13,342 nucleotides of DNA, taken from contig URNZ01000054.1 of assembly GCA_900549405.1 (NCBI GenBank), forward strand, positions 1 through 13,342, in the 5' to 3' direction. The notes beneath the pieces are model-generated. The model did not search any database, was not told the DNA's origin, and was given only the letters and a program-made list of their open reading frames with translations. Below, piece after piece: positions 13,009 through 13,342 of this stretch (its first letter is position 1; every line of letters starts with the position of its first letter). The translations under genes and the position numbers were made by a program. This DNA comes from an uncultured Eubacteriales bacterium (GTDB lineage Bacteria > Bacillota > Clostridia > Oscillospirales > Oscillospiraceae).

Positions 13009-13342
13009 ATGGCTGTCACATTGAGTTCGCAGGAAGTGGCGGCGCTAACAGGTAAAACTGAGCGCACTGTCCGCCGCTGGGCTGAAAGCGGGAAAATCCC
13101 CGCTGAAAGGGTTTTGAACAAATTCAATTCCCCGGAGTACCTTTTCAGCCTGGACGCTCTGGAACCCCACCTGCAGCAGAAGTATTTTGATGGGCTAAAG
13201 CTGACCCCCTCGCCGGAGGTGGCGCAGACCCTGACCAAGGAAGCCAAGCCGCTGGACACCTATTCCATTGAGGAGCAGGAGGAGATTGCCTTCTGGCTCC
13301 GGCTGGTGAAGCAGTGGCAGGGCTACCGGAACAAGCCGGGGG
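13009..13342 (+). CDS. Mu-type transposase (MuA-like), N-terminal part, runs off the window
   Basis: The first 111 codons of a transposase. An N-terminal helix-turn-helix (LSSQEVAALTGKTERTVRRW, residues 5-24) is followed by a linker and the segment EEQEEIAFWLRLVKQWQGYR (88-107) ending in NKPG, the layout I know from MuA-like transposases of clostridial Mu-type phages. The DDE catalytic core would lie beyond the window. ATG at 13009 follows GGTGAAGGAA; an in-frame ATG ten codons earlier (12979) has no ribosome binding site and lies inside a hairpin. It would bind the element's ends and catalyse replicative transposition, with a MuB-like ATPase expected next. Confidence 0.85.
   Translation, partial: MAVTLSSQEVAALTGKTERTVRRWAESGKIPAERVLNKFNSPEYLFSLDALEPHLQQKYFDGLKLTPSPEVAQTLTKEAKPLDTYSIEEQEEIAFWLRLVKQWQGYRNKPG

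Larger units (their letters stand above)
11071..13342 (+). mobile_element. Left end of a Mu-like transposable prophage (continues past the window)
   Basis: Gene order matches the Mu left arm: end region with repeats, leftward repressor, divergent promoters with operators, rightward small Ner/Cro-like HTH protein, small early genes, then a Mu-type transposase. Base composition is visibly less GC-rich than the flanking genes. The exact end is not resolved: it lies somewhere between the operon promoter's A-tract (ending near 11068) and the first end repeat at 11105. The MuB-like ATPase and the right end would lie beyond 13342. Confidence 0.65.

Noticed and set aside
12987..13259. 90-codon minus-strand frame over the transposase start
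   Set aside because: Serine/arginine-rich antisense shadow of the transposase.

Overview
The window looks like a chromosome segment of a GC-rich anaerobic Firmicute, most likely a gut Oscillospiraceae relative of the Flavonifractor/Lawsonibacter type. This rests on strong G/C bias at third codon positions, AGGAGG-type ribosome binding sites, hairpin-rich intergenic repeats of a style familiar from that group, and the gene families present. The species is an inference.

Left part (1-5412, + strand). A 952-residue regulator with a SARP/BTAD N-terminus, an AAA/NACHT-like ATPase core and a TPR-like C-terminus (329-3187) is followed by about 600 bases without a gene. This gap holds a run of hairpins (3195-3491), a promoter and a long leader. 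Next come two folate C1 enzymes, formimino-THF cyclodeaminase (fchA-like) and glutamate formimidoyltransferase (ftcD), closed by a strong GC hairpin. Together the enzymes would move the formimino group of formiminoglutamate onto tetrahydrofolate and release ammonia. No hutH, hutU or hutI is in the window.

Middle part (5502-11047, - strand). Six tightly packed genes run leftward from one good promoter with an A-tract upstream element: a HisD-family dehydrogenase, an SDR, a zinc-dependent medium-chain dehydrogenase, an unlisted 36-residue membrane microprotein, a Na+/solute symporter and an unrecognised 171-residue protein. This looks like a catabolic operon: take up a polyol-like or sulfonated alcohol, adjust its stereocentre with two alcohol dehydrogenases, then oxidise a primary alcohol to the acid with the HisD-like enzyme. 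The logic matches the hpsNOP route for 2,3-dihydroxypropane-1-sulfonate (DHPS), but the substrate is unproven. The HisD-like gene has no convincing start codon with a Shine-Dalgarno site.

Right part (about 11071-13342). This appears to be the left end of a Mu-like transposable prophage inserted upstream of the operon. A repeat-rich end region carries two families of short repeats and a long bidirectional terminator. It is followed by a leftward XRE repressor, a divergent double promoter with three 17-bp operator copies, a rightward small Ner/Cro-like HTH protein, two small proteins, and the N-terminus of a Mu-type transposase that runs off the window. One operator copy fills exactly the 17-bp spacer of a perfect TTGACA/TATAAT promoter, and another covers the -35 region and spacer of the repressor's own promoter, giving a compact lysis/lysogeny-type switch.
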